This document shows, piece after piece, positions 43,210-53,600 of a DNA stretch of 64,000 nt. Source of the stretch: Methylophaga sulfidovorans (GTDB taxonomy: Bacteria; Pseudomonadota; Gammaproteobacteria; Nitrosococcales; Methylophagaceae); the NCBI RefSeq assembly GCF_900114205.1, contig NZ_FOSH01000016.1, forward strand, positions 1 through 64,000, read 5' to 3'. Made by a program: the position numbers and the translations under genes. The notes beneath the pieces were generated by a model, which had not been told where the DNA came from, did not search any database, and worked only from the letters and a program-made list of their open reading frames with translations. How positions within the stretch are numbered: position 1 is the first letter of the stretch; the number at the start of each line of letters is the position of its first letter.

Positions 43210-44280
43210 TTATGACATGTGATGCTGCTTTAATGCCCAATCAATATGTTCCTGCACCATCTCAGACACCTGATTTGAGCGAGCCTTTAATGCCGCAATC
43301 ACAGGCTGGCTGGTTTTTGCATTACCCAGAGCAACCGCAATATTCCGTAACCAGCAATCATAACCAATTCGCCGAATCGGGCTCCCTTCCATACGTGATA
43401 AAAAGGTTTGCTCTGACCACATAAACAAGTCAACAAGCTGGGGCGCGTCCAATCCATCCCGTGGTAAATAATCTGATTCTGTGGTGACCTGGGCATATTT
43501 ATTCCAGGGGCATACTAACTGGCAATCATCACAACCATAAATCCGGTTCCCCATTAAGGGTCTGAACTCTTCTGGAATAGCACCACGTAACTCAATCGTT
43601 AAATAAGAAATACATCGCCGGGCATCAACTTCATAAGGCGCCACAATGGCTTGTGTCGGACAAATATCAATACAGGCAGTGCAACTGCCGCAGTGAGCAG
43701 TTACTGACTGCGTTGGTGGCAAAGGTAAATTGGTATAAATTTCACCTAAAAAGAAGTAAGAACCATGATCACGATTAAGCACGTTGCTGTGTTTACCTAT
43801 CCAGCCTAGTCCAGCCTTTTCAGCAATGGCTTTTTCCATAACTGGTGCACTGTCTGTAAATACACGATAGCCAAATTCGCCGATTTCCTTTTGAATATGT
43901 TCGGCAAGCCTGGCTAAGCGTTTTCGCATTAATTTGTGATAGTCGCGACCAAGAGCATAACGTGATAGAAACGCCTTCTCACTATCATTAATGACTGACC
44001 ATGGTTCAGCCGCTTCCCCCGGCCAATAATCCATTCTGACACTGATAACACTGAGTGTCCCTTCAACTAATTCTGCTGGATGAGTACGTTTGCTGCCATG
44101 CTTTTCCATAAAGCTCATGTCGCCATGGAAGCCTTTTTCCAGCCAGTTTTGTAATCGCTTATCAGCATCCGACAAATCAAGATCACTGACCCCTAACGCC
44201 TGAAAGCCCAGTGAACGAGCCCAGCGTTGCATTCGTACGATAAAGTCTTGCCAATAAATATCGGTGTTTTGTTTGTCCAT
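43210..44280 (-). CDS. queG: epoxyqueuosine reductase
   Basis: Cobalamin and two [4Fe-4S] cluster enzyme for the last step of queuosine tRNA modification. The 356-residue product has CGSCTACIDICPTQAI and CDDCQLVCPWN cluster motifs plus the N-terminal reductase domain. ATG 44280 (MDKQNTDIYW) is preferred to a longer frame that would overlap the divergent nnr start. Divergent from the nnr-tsaE-amiC-mutL run, a widespread gammaproteobacterial layout. Confidence 0.94.
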   Translation of the reverse strand: MDKQNTDIYWQDFIVRMQRWARSLGFQALGVSDLDLSDADKRLQNWLEKGFHGDMSFMEKHGSKRTHPAELVEGTLSVISVRMDYWPGEAAEPWSVINDSEKAFLSRYALGRDYHKLMRKRLARLAEHIQKEIGEFGYRVFTDSAPVMEKAIAEKAGLGWIGKHSNVLNRDHGSYFFLGEIYTNLPLPPTQSVTAHCGSCTACIDICPTQAIVAPYEVDARRCISYLTIELRGAIPEEFRPLMGNRIYGCDDCQLVCPWNKYAQVTTESDYLPRDGLDAPQLVDLFMWSEQTFLSRMEGSPIRRIGYDCWLRNIAVALGNAKTSQPVIAALKARSNQVSEMVQEHIDWALKQHHMS

Positions 44281-44324
44281 AGACCTATTATAAGCTGTCA
44301 GCATTGAATGACAGGACTCATCTT

Positions 44325-45806
44325 ATGCACACACTGCCCGACCAGTTATATAGCGCCGCACAAACGCGTGAAATTGATCGCACTATCATTGAAGATCATC
44401 ATATTAGTGGTAGCGAGCTGATGTCCCGTGCAGCATCGGCCGCACTGGATATCTTGATCAAAACCTGGCCGCAAACTAAACATATCACTGTGGTTTGCGG
44501 TGCAGGAAACAATGGTGGTGATGGTTATGATCTCGCACATCAAGCGATTAATCAGGGTTTCCATGTCGAACTTATCGAACTGGGTAACCCTGAGAAAATG
44601 AGTGCAGAAGCGGCAAATGCACGACAAGGTTTTCTAAGCACTGGTCAACAACCACAACGATTTAATGGCCGTATAGCAGACACAGACATTATTGTTGATG
44701 CTATCTTTGGTACGGGTTTAGATCGCCAAGTCTCAGGCGATTATGCCAAAGCTATAGAAGCGATTAATGCTAAGACAAAAAGTCATGTTTTATCCATCGA
44801 CATCGCCTCCGGCCTCAGTGCCGATAGCGGAAAAATCATGGGCGTAGCTGTTAAGGCTGATGTCACAGTCAGTTTCTTAGGATTGAATAGAGGCTTGTTT
44901 ACCGGTGATGGTCCCACTATCAGTGGCTGCATTTATTTTAGTGACTTAGATGCGCCCGATAGCGTATATGAAGCGGTTCCCACGACAACCAGACTGGCTC
45001 AGTTTCAACATTATCAACCGCTTTTAATTCCAAGGTCACGCTCAGCACATAAAGGCAACTTTGGTCACCTACTGGTCGTGGGTGGTAATCAGGGGATGTC
45101 AGGTGCCGCACGAATTTGTGCAGAAGCTGGTGCCCGAACAGGTGCGGGCCTGATTAGCATCGCAACACATCCCGAACATGCCAACTGGTTAAATATTGAC
45201 CGTCCTGAGTTAATGGTCAAAGCCATTGTTTCAGCAGATGACTTAATAGCGTCATTAGAGAAAGCATCGGTAATAAGTTTTGGGCCAGGATTGGGACAAA
45301 ATGCATGGGCTGAAACCGTATTTAATACACTTATAGATACTGATAAGCCGATGGTCATTGATGCGGATGCACTGAATTTATTAAGTCAACGGCCTATTAA
45401 TAAACCAAACTGGATACTCACGCCCCATCCGGGAGAAGCAGCCAGACTACTCGGTATCAGCAGTAGTGACATAGAAACGGACCGCTTTAAGGCCGTCAAA
45501 CAGATTCAACAGAAATATGGTGGTATCGTCGTGCTTAAAGGCGCAGGCACGCTGATTTGTGATGGAAAAACAACCTTAGTTTCAACGGCAGGCAACCCCG
45601 GTATGGCAAGTGGAGGCATGGGAGATGCGTTGACCGGTATTATCGGCGGCTTACTCGCTCAAAAACTGTCACTGTTTGATGCCGCCAGCCTTGCTGTCAT
45701 ACTTCACGGTATGGCCGCGGACAGAGCAGCTAAAGAAAATGGAGAACGAGGCTTACTGGCATTAGACTTATTACCTCACCTTCGTCATCTTTTGAATTTA
45801 AAATAA
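44325..45806 (+). CDS. nnr: bifunctional NAD(P)HX epimerase / ADP-dependent dehydratase
   Basis: Repairs hydrated NADH and NADPH. The N-terminal YjeF_N epimerase domain (AGNNGGDGYDLAHQAI) is followed by the C-terminal carbohydrate-kinase-like dehydratase (GHLLVVGGNQGMSGAARICAEAGARTGAG in pattern, GNPGMASGGMGDALTGIIGGL). The 493-residue length fits the fusion. ATG 44325 has ACAGGA upstream. tsaE follows after 9 bp. Confidence 0.94.
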   Translation: MHTLPDQLYSAAQTREIDRTIIEDHHISGSELMSRAASAALDILIKTWPQTKHITVVCGAGNNGGDGYDLAHQAINQGFHVELIELGNPEKMSAEAANARQGFLSTGQQPQRFNGRIADTDIIVDAIFGTGLDRQVSGDYAKAIEAINAKTKSHVLSIDIASGLSADSGKIMGVAVKADVTVSFLGLNRGLFTGDGPTISGCIYFSDLDAPDSVYEAVPTTTRLAQFQHYQPLLIPRSRSAHKGNFGHLLVVGGNQGMSGAARICAEAGARTGAGLISIATHPEHANWLNIDRPELMVKAIVSADDLIASLEKASVISFGPGLGQNAWAETVFNTLIDTDKPMVIDADALNLLSQRPINKPNWILTPHPGEAARLLGISSSDIETDRFKAVKQIQQKYGGIVVLKGAGTLICDGKTTLVSTAGNPGMASGGMGDALTGIIGGLLAQKLSLFDAASLAVILHGMAADRAAKENGERGLLALDLLPHLRHLLNLK

Positions 45807-45815
45807 GAAAACAAC

Positions 45816-46271
45816 GTGCATAAATATCTCGACAACGAACAAGCTACGCTAGATTTGGGCAAAGAACTCGCTTTAGTTACGCCAGCTCAGCTTTTTACTA
45901 TTCACCTTGAAGGTGAACTCGGAGCAGGAAAAACGACCTTTACCCGAGGTTTTGTTCAGGCTTTAGGTCATCGGGGTAATGTCAAAAGTCCTACCTATAC
46001 ATTGGTTGAACATTATCAGCTCAATAACCGCGATATTTACCATTTCGATTTGTACCGGCTCAGTGATCCAGGCGAGCTCGAATTCATGGGCATTGATGAC
46101 TATTTTCACAGCAATGCTATCTCGCTGATCGAATGGGCTCAACGAGGCCAGGATTTTTTACCACCGCCCGATCTGATGATTCACTTAGCTTATCAATCCA
46201 AGGGAAGAGAGGTGGATATTCAGGCATTGACAGCTTTGGGTGAAGAAGTCTGTGGGAAACTTCACAAATAG
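45816..46271 (+). CDS. tsaE: tRNA threonylcarbamoyladenosine biosynthesis ATPase TsaE
   Basis: P-loop ATPase needed with TsaB and TsaD for the t6A37 tRNA modification. The 151-residue protein has Walker A GELGAGKTTFTRG, the switch KSPTYTLVEHY and HFDLYRL, and a C-terminal SLIEWAQRG typical of the family. It starts at GTG 45816. Confidence 0.94.
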   Translation: MHKYLDNEQATLDLGKELALVTPAQLFTIHLEGELGAGKTTFTRGFVQALGHRGNVKSPTYTLVEHYQLNNRDIYHFDLYRLSDPGELEFMGIDDYFHSNAISLIEWAQRGQDFLPPPDLMIHLAYQSKGREVDIQALTALGEEVCGKLHK

Positions 46272-46369
46272 TTCAACTTTCCCTTCTATCTCATTTATTT
46301 AGAAAGAAAACTTGATTTTAATTTTAAGCAAAGAGAAAATAAACGCCAAGTGATCATAAGGGTGTAGAG

Positions 46370-47716
46370 ATGGTCCGTCTCCTGCTAAGTTTTTTTCTAA
46401 TATGTTTTACAGCGCCGACATGGGCTGACTCAATTCAAGGTCTACGTGTATCTTCTGATAATCAGAGCGCGCGTTTAGTTTTTGATCTTGATAATAAAGT
46501 CAGCTACAAAGCGTTTACACTTGCTAACCCTGATCGGCTAGTCATCGATCTGAAAGATTTTCAGCAGCGCGACAAATTAACCATCCCGTCATTAATTAAT
46601 ACGCCAATCAAAGCTGTGCGTTATGCCGCTTATGATCAGCACACACTGCGCATCGTGTTAGATTTGGCGCATGAGGTGCAATATCAGGTTCAGTCTTTAC
46701 CGCCACAAAAAGAGTATCCAAATCGTTTAGTGGTGGATTTAAGCTATACAAAAGCACAATTAAAACAATCCATCGCCGCAGTAAAAGATGAAGCATTAAA
46801 TAAACCTGCGGCGACAGTGACAAATAAAGTTGAACAACAACAAAAAGTCATTAAAACCAATAAAATTCTGCCTCGCAGAGATATCATTATCGCCATCGAT
46901 CCGGGACACGGTGGTCAGGACTCAGGAGCGATAGGCGCTCACGGCACAAAAGAGAAAGATGTTGTGCTGGCTATCGCGAAACGACTTGCCAAACTGGTCG
47001 ATAAAGAACCTGGCATGCGTTCTTATTTAACTCGAAACAGTGATGTTTTTATCAGTTTAAGACAACGTATTCGTCGTGCCCGTGAAAATGGTGCCGATAT
47101 GTTTATTTCTATTCATGCTGACGCCTTCACCAACCGTAATGCCAGAGGATCTTCGGTCTATGTGTTATCCAGCCGGGGCGCGAGTAGTGAAGCCGCTCAG
47201 ATTCTGGCAGACAGAGAGAATGCGGCTGACTTAGCGGGTGGAATCAGTCTGGAAGATAAAGATGATTTGCTAGCTTCTGTGTTACTTGATCTTTCGCAAA
47301 CGGCTAGTCTCGAAGGTAGTCTGGAAGTCGGTCAGACCGTATTATCAGGTTTGAAACGTGTAGGCCATGTACATAAGAAACATGTTGAATCTGCCGCGTT
47401 TGTCGTACTCAAATCACCAGATATTCCTTCTATTCTGGTTGAAACAGCCTTTATTTCTAATCCGGAAGAAGAACGCAAACTGAAAAATGGCAGCCATCAA
47501 AATAAACTGGCACATGCGATGATGGTGGGAATCCGTAACTATTTCCAGAAAAACTCATTACCTGGAACCAATCTGCCGCAGCAACATATTGTCAGTCGCG
47601 GAGATACCCTGAGCATGATTGCTCAGCGCTATCAGGTAAAAATGGCAGATATTAAATCAGCTAACAATCTGGCCTCTTCAGAAATTCAAATTGGTGATGT
47701 GTTAAAAATCCCCTAA
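46370..47716 (+). CDS. amiC: N-acetylmuramoyl-L-alanine amidase (AmiC/AmiB type) with LysM
   Basis: Periplasmic zinc amidase that splits septal peptidoglycan between daughter cells. The 448-residue product has a signal peptide (about 1-19, TWA), an AMIN domain (about 20-125), the Amidase_3 catalytic domain (IDPGHGGQDSGAIG, FISIHADAF, ILVETAFISN with zinc and catalytic residues) and one C-terminal LysM (HIVSRGDTLSMIAQRY). The gene order tsaE-amiB-mutL supports it. AmiB versus AmiC naming is uncertain. Confidence 0.93.
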   Translation: MVRLLLSFFLICFTAPTWADSIQGLRVSSDNQSARLVFDLDNKVSYKAFTLANPDRLVIDLKDFQQRDKLTIPSLINTPIKAVRYAAYDQHTLRIVLDLAHEVQYQVQSLPPQKEYPNRLVVDLSYTKAQLKQSIAAVKDEALNKPAATVTNKVEQQQKVIKTNKILPRRDIIIAIDPGHGGQDSGAIGAHGTKEKDVVLAIAKRLAKLVDKEPGMRSYLTRNSDVFISLRQRIRRARENGADMFISIHADAFTNRNARGSSVYVLSSRGASSEAAQILADRENAADLAGGISLEDKDDLLASVLLDLSQTASLEGSLEVGQTVLSGLKRVGHVHKKHVESAAFVVLKSPDIPSILVETAFISNPEEERKLKNGSHQNKLAHAMMVGIRNYFQKNSLPGTNLPQQHIVSRGDTLSMIAQRYQVKMADIKSANNLASSEIQIGDVLKIP

Positions 47717-47749
47717 ACCTCTTTGCATCCATACGTTAAACTCTAGCGT

Positions 47750-49408
47750 ATGAACGAAACCAGAATTCACGCTCTCCCACTTCATCTTGCCAATCAGATT
47801 GCTGCTGGTGAAGTCGTTGAGCGTCCAGCTTCCGTACTTAAAGAACTTGTTGAAAACAGTATTGATGCAGGTGCAAGCCAGATTGATATCATCATTGAAG
47901 GCGCGGGAAGCCAGCTGATTAAAGTCACCGATAATGGTGTAGGCATTCACCCTGAAGACTTGGCTTTAGCCTTAAGTCGTCACGCCACCAGTAAACTTCA
48001 TAGCAGCGAACAACTCAGTGTGATTGGTAGCTTAGGCTTTCGTGGTGAAGCATTACCCAGTATCGCTTCAGTAACACGCTTGAGCCTGATATCCAAGCAA
48101 GCTGAACATGACTGTGCCTGGCAAGTGCGTTCAGATCAATTACAACCAGAGCCGGCAGCTCATCCGAATGGAACAAGCGTTAGCGTAGCTGAACTCTTTT
48201 TTAATTTACCAGCACGACGTCGTTTTCTGCGAAGCAATAAAACCGAGCTTCATCATCTCATTACTACGTTTTATCGACTCGCCTTGAGTCGCTTTGATAT
48301 TGGTTTCAGTGCCCGTTTTGATGAACAAACCTCTATCAAATTATCCGCACTCAAATCTGCCGATACGTACTCGCAAAGACTGGCAAAAATCTGTGGTCAG
48401 GCTTTTGTTCGTGATGCCAACTACCTGGAACAATCTTTTGAAGATATTCATTTATCTGGTTGGGTCAGTAAACCTTCTGCGCACAGGGCTCAAACCGATG
48501 TGCAATATTTTTTCATTAATGGTCGGGTTATCAAGGACCGGGTCATTAATCACGCTATTCGTCAGGCCTATGGGGACTTGTTGCCATCTGGCCGCCAGGC
48601 AGCTTATGTTTTATATCTGACCATGCCTCTAGACCGTGTTGACGTCAATGTGCATCCAACCAAACATGAAGTTCGTTTCAGAGATGCGCGTTTAATTCAC
48701 GGCCTTATCAACAAGGCTATTCAGGAAGCCATCCAGGAAACGCTGGAAAAAACTGATCCTCAGACAGAATTAAACTTACCGGAAACGAGACAGGTCAATG
48801 AACAGGTTTCAGGATATCAGGCAGAAAAATCATCACGGCAGTCCGCTACAAGAGTTAATAGCTTAGCTCATACTATTGATTGGTCAGCAGCCTCGATATT
48901 ACATGGCCGTTTTATTGTTATTAATAGCCCGGAACCCGCGCTGATTGATCTGCAACAGGCGGATAAACGTATTCGTCAGCAACAATTCAAACAGGCTATT
49001 CAGGACAACAATCTGACTTCTAGACCAATTTTAGTTCCTATCCGTTTCCCTCTATCCGCTTCAGACATCGATAAGTTTCAACATTTTAAAACCTGTTTAT
49101 CTTCGTATGCTATTGAGTTTGAAACGGATGACCGCTCGCTGACAATTAAACGCATTCCATTTCTTTTATCGCAGGTCGCCTTACCTGATTTAGTTAAACG
49201 GCTGACAACAATACTTGATAAAGAAAATAATGATAATGAGCAACTGCTAGTCGATGAATTAATACGCTTATTGCCAGAGAGCCCAATCCATAGCCTGGAA
49301 CAGGCAAAACCCATTATCGAATCCGTGCTAAGTAATAACATCGATAAAACGGACTGCTATCGTAAACTTGATCCCAGCTTACTGACTGGCTTATTCTCGT
49401 CTTCATAA
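47750..49408 (+). CDS. mutL: DNA mismatch repair protein MutL
   Basis: ATPase matchmaker linking MutS to downstream repair factors. The GHKL ATPase domain is intact (IAAGEVVERPASVLKELVENSIDAGA in pattern, DNGVGI, GFRGEALPSIASV). The C-terminal dimerisation part has LIDLQQADKRIRQQQF, a form without the DQHA(X)2E(X)4E endonuclease motif, as in E. coli. At 552 residues it has a shorter linker than E. coli MutL (615). miaA and hfq, usual downstream genes, are absent. Confidence 0.95.
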   Translation: MNETRIHALPLHLANQIAAGEVVERPASVLKELVENSIDAGASQIDIIIEGAGSQLIKVTDNGVGIHPEDLALALSRHATSKLHSSEQLSVIGSLGFRGEALPSIASVTRLSLISKQAEHDCAWQVRSDQLQPEPAAHPNGTSVSVAELFFNLPARRRFLRSNKTELHHLITTFYRLALSRFDIGFSARFDEQTSIKLSALKSADTYSQRLAKICGQAFVRDANYLEQSFEDIHLSGWVSKPSAHRAQTDVQYFFINGRVIKDRVINHAIRQAYGDLLPSGRQAAYVLYLTMPLDRVDVNVHPTKHEVRFRDARLIHGLINKAIQEAIQETLEKTDPQTELNLPETRQVNEQVSGYQAEKSSRQSATRVNSLAHTIDWSAASILHGRFIVINSPEPALIDLQQADKRIRQQQFKQAIQDNNLTSRPILVPIRFPLSASDIDKFQHFKTCLSSYAIEFETDDRSLTIKRIPFLLSQVALPDLVKRLTTILDKENNDNEQLLVDELIRLLPESPIHSLEQAKPIIESVLSNNIDKTDCYRKLDPSLLTGLFSSS

Positions 49409-49436
49409 TAATGACACTACTCCAGAGAGAAATATC

Positions 49437-50543
49437 ATGGCTAAGTCTGCTCGTTCAGCTCCGTCCCTTGTCCCGGCTATTCTTGCCTTAATCGTACTGG
49501 TCGGATTAGCTTATTTACTTTTTGCTGATTTACAGCCCTCACGCACAGAACATACGGTTTCGCCCCCAATTGAACTTGAAGATTCGCAAATAGAAGAAGT
49601 CACCATCGAACCTGTCGCCCCCTCCGAAGATCAACAGGCGATTACCAAAAAAGAAGCTGAACAATTTGTGGATCATCTGGGCAGCAAAGCTGTGACTTTG
49701 GATGACAAACAAGGTGAGTTTGTCCGTAAAGATGGCACGATTGTTATTCCGAAAGTAGAAAAACGCGACACAACCATTGGTCAGTTACTTGCCGATAAAA
49801 GTCTCAGCCCTGATACCCCTGTCACCATTGAATACACTGAAACCGAAAAACAACAGACAACATTACAAGCTCTTGATGACAGTACCGAAGATAAAAATAC
49901 AATTGTCACCATAGAAAAAGCGGATGGCAGCAAGCAACAAAGTCCATTGATGGATTTAATTCACGATAATAATGTAGATAAAAATGCACAAATTACCGTG
50001 ATTAACGAACAAATCATTCAGAAAAAAACCACCATTGGTCAATTATCACAATCTGACATATCACCTAAGCAGGCAATTCACGCAGAAATTGATCAAGGTT
50101 CTATCGAGTTATCAGTGAATGATATTGTTAAGTCGGGCGGATTGGATGATAACGCATTGTTCTACCTTCACCGTGTCACCGAAGCAGATCGTCAGGGATT
50201 ATGGGGCATTATTCAGTCAGGTTTGATCCAGCGTTTTCGCGAAGGTTTGACGCTTGAGGGCATAGGCATTAACAAAAACATGGTCAGAGTCACCATTCCC
50301 GCTGATGCCGATGAACCATTACCTACCGGTTTAAGCTCGTTTCTTGGCAAAATACTGAATAATAAGGTGGAATCCAGCTACATCTATAACTACACCACCA
50401 GCACGATGGGACATAACCCGGATCTTATTTATCCTGGCCAGCAACTGATTTTGATTCACTTCTCCAATGATGAGTTAAAACAAATCTATCAGTTCTTTGC
50501 TGATCAACGAAACGAACAAGCACAGACGTTTGCCATTCACTAA
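49437..50543 (+). CDS. membrane-anchored protein with internal degenerate repeats, unknown function
   Basis: I do not recognise this 368-residue protein. There is one N-terminal transmembrane anchor (SLVPAILALIVLVGLAYLLF, about 10-29), and the rest faces the periplasm. About residues 110-230 contain four degenerate units of 28-35 residues with a T-T-I-G-Q-L-x-S-P-D-x-x-V-T-I-E-like pattern (TTIGQLLADKSLSPDTPVTI; TTLQALDDSTEDKNTIVTI; SPLMDLIHDNNVDKNAQITV; TTIGQLSQSDISPKQAIHAE). A C-terminal LRIN-like region ends in NPDLIYPGQQLILIHF, similar to the end of a LysM module. It follows mutL by 28 bp. Confidence 0.7.
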   Translation: MAKSARSAPSLVPAILALIVLVGLAYLLFADLQPSRTEHTVSPPIELEDSQIEEVTIEPVAPSEDQQAITKKEAEQFVDHLGSKAVTLDDKQGEFVRKDGTIVIPKVEKRDTTIGQLLADKSLSPDTPVTIEYTETEKQQTTLQALDDSTEDKNTIVTIEKADGSKQQSPLMDLIHDNNVDKNAQITVINEQIIQKKTTIGQLSQSDISPKQAIHAEIDQGSIELSVNDIVKSGGLDDNALFYLHRVTEADRQGLWGIIQSGLIQRFREGLTLEGIGINKNMVRVTIPADADEPLPTGLSSFLGKILNNKVESSYIYNYTTSTMGHNPDLIYPGQQLILIHFSNDELKQIYQFFADQRNEQAQTFAIH

Positions 50544-50617
50544 TGATTTTAGAAATCTTATTTTTTGTCCTTGTGTTGCTGATTATTGGTGTGGCCTTTT
50601 TAATCCCGTTTGACTAA
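50543..50617 (+). CDS. 24-residue hydrophobic membrane miniprotein (putative)
   Basis: An ATG overlapping the preceding stop (TAATG at 50541-50545) opens a 24-codon frame coding for a single hydrophobic helix with charged ends (MILEILFFVLVLLIIGVAFL then IPFD). The overlap would allow translational coupling with the repeat protein, and its stop lies 4 bp inside the end of the convergent RND gene. Size and composition fit small regulatory membrane proteins, but chance cannot be excluded. Confidence 0.4.
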   Translation: MILEILFFVLVLLIIGVAFLIPFD

Positions 50618-53600
50618 ATTGTGTTCACACCTGACTGGCTTTCTTTGTCAGCTTTAAATTGTCCATAGCGCAACATCACGCTTGGCAGTACTAATAAATT
50701 CAATATCGTCGATGAAATCAAACCGCCGATAATAATACTCGCCATCGGTCCCATGATTTCACGTCCGGGACTATCCGAATTCATTGCAATTGGTAACATC
50801 GCCAGCGCAGTTACTAAAGCGGTAATCAGAATTGACGGTAAACGCTCCTGAGCACCACGAATAGCCGTATCCAGATTCCACTCTGCCCCTTCTTGTTTCA
50901 CCATATATTGATAATGTGAGACCAGCATAATGGCATTACGCAGAGTAATACCAAAGAGCGTGACGAAGCCGACTAGTGAACCAATAGACAACACACCATT
51001 CGTTAATACAACAGCTAAAACGCCACCGACAAGCGAAAACGGCAGGTTAATCAACACCAGCAACATATTACGGAAACTTTGCAATGCCACAAACAGCAAC
51101 AGTAAAACACCCACACCAGCTAAGGTGGAGTGAACAATCAAGTCCTCACGTGACTCAGCTTGTGCCACCGCAGCACCAGTAAATTCTGGATAGATATCTG
51201 CTGTAAAGGCTACTTCGTTATGGACTCGCTGTTTCAACTCAGCAAAGAAAGAACTTAAATCACGATTGGTGACATTAGCAGTGACGGTCTGCAAACGTTG
51301 TGACCCACGATGCTGAATCATATGACGTCCAGATACCTGCTGAATGGTCGCAATATCCTGCAAACGTAACATCACCCCATCGGGCGTCTGAATCGGTAAT
51401 TCTCTTAATTGCTGAGGCTGTCTACGTAATTTCTCGGGCAAGACCACAACCACATTAAACACCTGATTGCCTTCATACACCTGACCCACCACAGCGCCAT
51501 CAAAGCCTGTTTTGACTGCTCGCATCACCTGAGCAGGACGTAAGCCCCAGTAAGCCAGTTTATCTAAATCCAGGCGAACCTCGAGCTGTGGCTCTCCAGG
51601 TGGTGCACGCAATTGCACATCTGTTGCGCCATCAATATCCCTGATAGCTTTTGCTACTTCTTGCGCAGTCTGATCTAAGGCATTCAGATCTTTGCCATAA
51701 ATATTCACCACGATCGGTGAGGTATAACCAGAAATAGTTTCATCTATACGTTCGGTCAAGAACGTATTCACTTCTGAATTTACGCCAGGAAACGTTTCTA
51801 AAATTTCACGAATTTGGTCAAGAACCCGCTGCTGTGATGGTCCATCCATCGGTTCCAGATCCACTTCATATTCGCTGTAGTGCGTGCCAAAGGTATCGGC
51901 ACCACGCTCTGCCCGTCCAGCCCATTGCGAAGTTGATCGAACACCAGGTATTTCTGACACACGCTGCTCAATTCGGCCACCGATTCGCAAGGACTCTTCT
52001 ATTGATGTGCCAGGTACGCTGGCAGTATGAATAATGTAATGACCTTCTCTTAGCTCGGGTAAGAAACTGCCACCTAAAAACGGTAATATCGCTAATCCGG
52101 CCAAGCAAAAGCCCATCACAGCAACTAATGTCATTCTCGGAAAGCGGCTTATTGATGACAGAACACGCCCATAAACAGGCTTTATCATTCTGACCAATGG
52201 TGGCTCATCATGACTGACATCACCTGCACGGGTCAGCAAGATATGACAAAGTGCTGGTGTGACAGTTAATGCCACAGCTAATGATGCAAAAATAGCCAGA
52301 ATATACGCTTCACCCAATGGCTCAAACATTCGTCCGGCGACACCGCTTAAGGTCAGTAATGGCACAAACACCAGCATTACAATAAAGCTGGCATAGACTA
52401 CTGAACTTCGTACTTCCATTGATGCTTCATACACCACATTCATAGTCGGCTTTGGACTTGCCAGCAACGCATTCTGCCTTAAGCGACGAAAGATATTCTC
52501 GGTATCAATAATGGCGTCATCCACCACTTCACCTAACGCTATCGCCAATCCCCCCAGCACCATGATGTTGATATTGATACCAAACTCCAGCAAGACAATC
52601 ATGGCTGTAAATAGGGACAGAGGAATAGCCGTCATCGAAATAACGGCAGTACGGATATTAAATAAAAACAAAATCAGCACCAGCATGACTAGTGCGCCAC
52701 CGACCATCAGATGCTCTTGGATATTGTGTAAGGAGGTCTGGATGTAATTAGCAGGCCGGAATAAGTCATCATGTAAGACCACGCCTTCAGCGGCAAAGCC
52801 ATCTTTGAATTCATCTAAAGCTGCTTCAATACCTTCGGTCACCGCCAAAGTGTTCGCTTTGTACTGTCCGATCACCATCAAAACAACAGCGGGTTTACCA
52901 CCAATAGCCGCACCACCAATAGTTGGCGCAGGTGCTTCTTTCACAGCGGCAATATCACCCAGCCGTAAAACAGTATTGCCCTGCTTTCTAACAACAACTT
53001 TGGCTAATTGCTTGGCATTAAGCGGTTGGCCACTGACTTGAATGGTCATCCGCTGATTCTGATTTTCAATAAAGCCCGTTCCCATAATGCCGGTAGCTTG
53101 CTGTGCCACAGTCATCACTTCATCAAGTGAAATGCCATATTTCGCTAATTTGCTGGGGTCAATTTGAATTTGTAATTGGCGTTCATGACCACCAAATACA
53201 TTAATATCTGCCACACCGTCGACACTTAACAACCGCGGAGCCAACGTCCAGTCGACGAGTGAACGTAATGTCATTAAATCTTGCGAATCAGAAGTCAGGC
53301 CGATGGTCATAATAGTGCCGGATGAGGACTCCAACGGCACCATCAGCGGGCTTCCGACACCTGCAGGCAATGCTTCTTTCAAACCTAACAGGCGTTCAGA
53401 CACTAACTGCCGGTCCAGATAAATATCTGTACTGTCATAAAACGTCATAATCAGTACGGACAAGCTGGGAATAGATTGTGAGCGGATAGATTCCATACCG
53501 ACCAGACCGCCTAAGGCGTTTTCTAAAGGCTGAGTCACTAACACTTCCACCTGCTCAGCTGTCAGTCCCTGAGCTTCTGTTTGGATAATGACTTGTTTGG

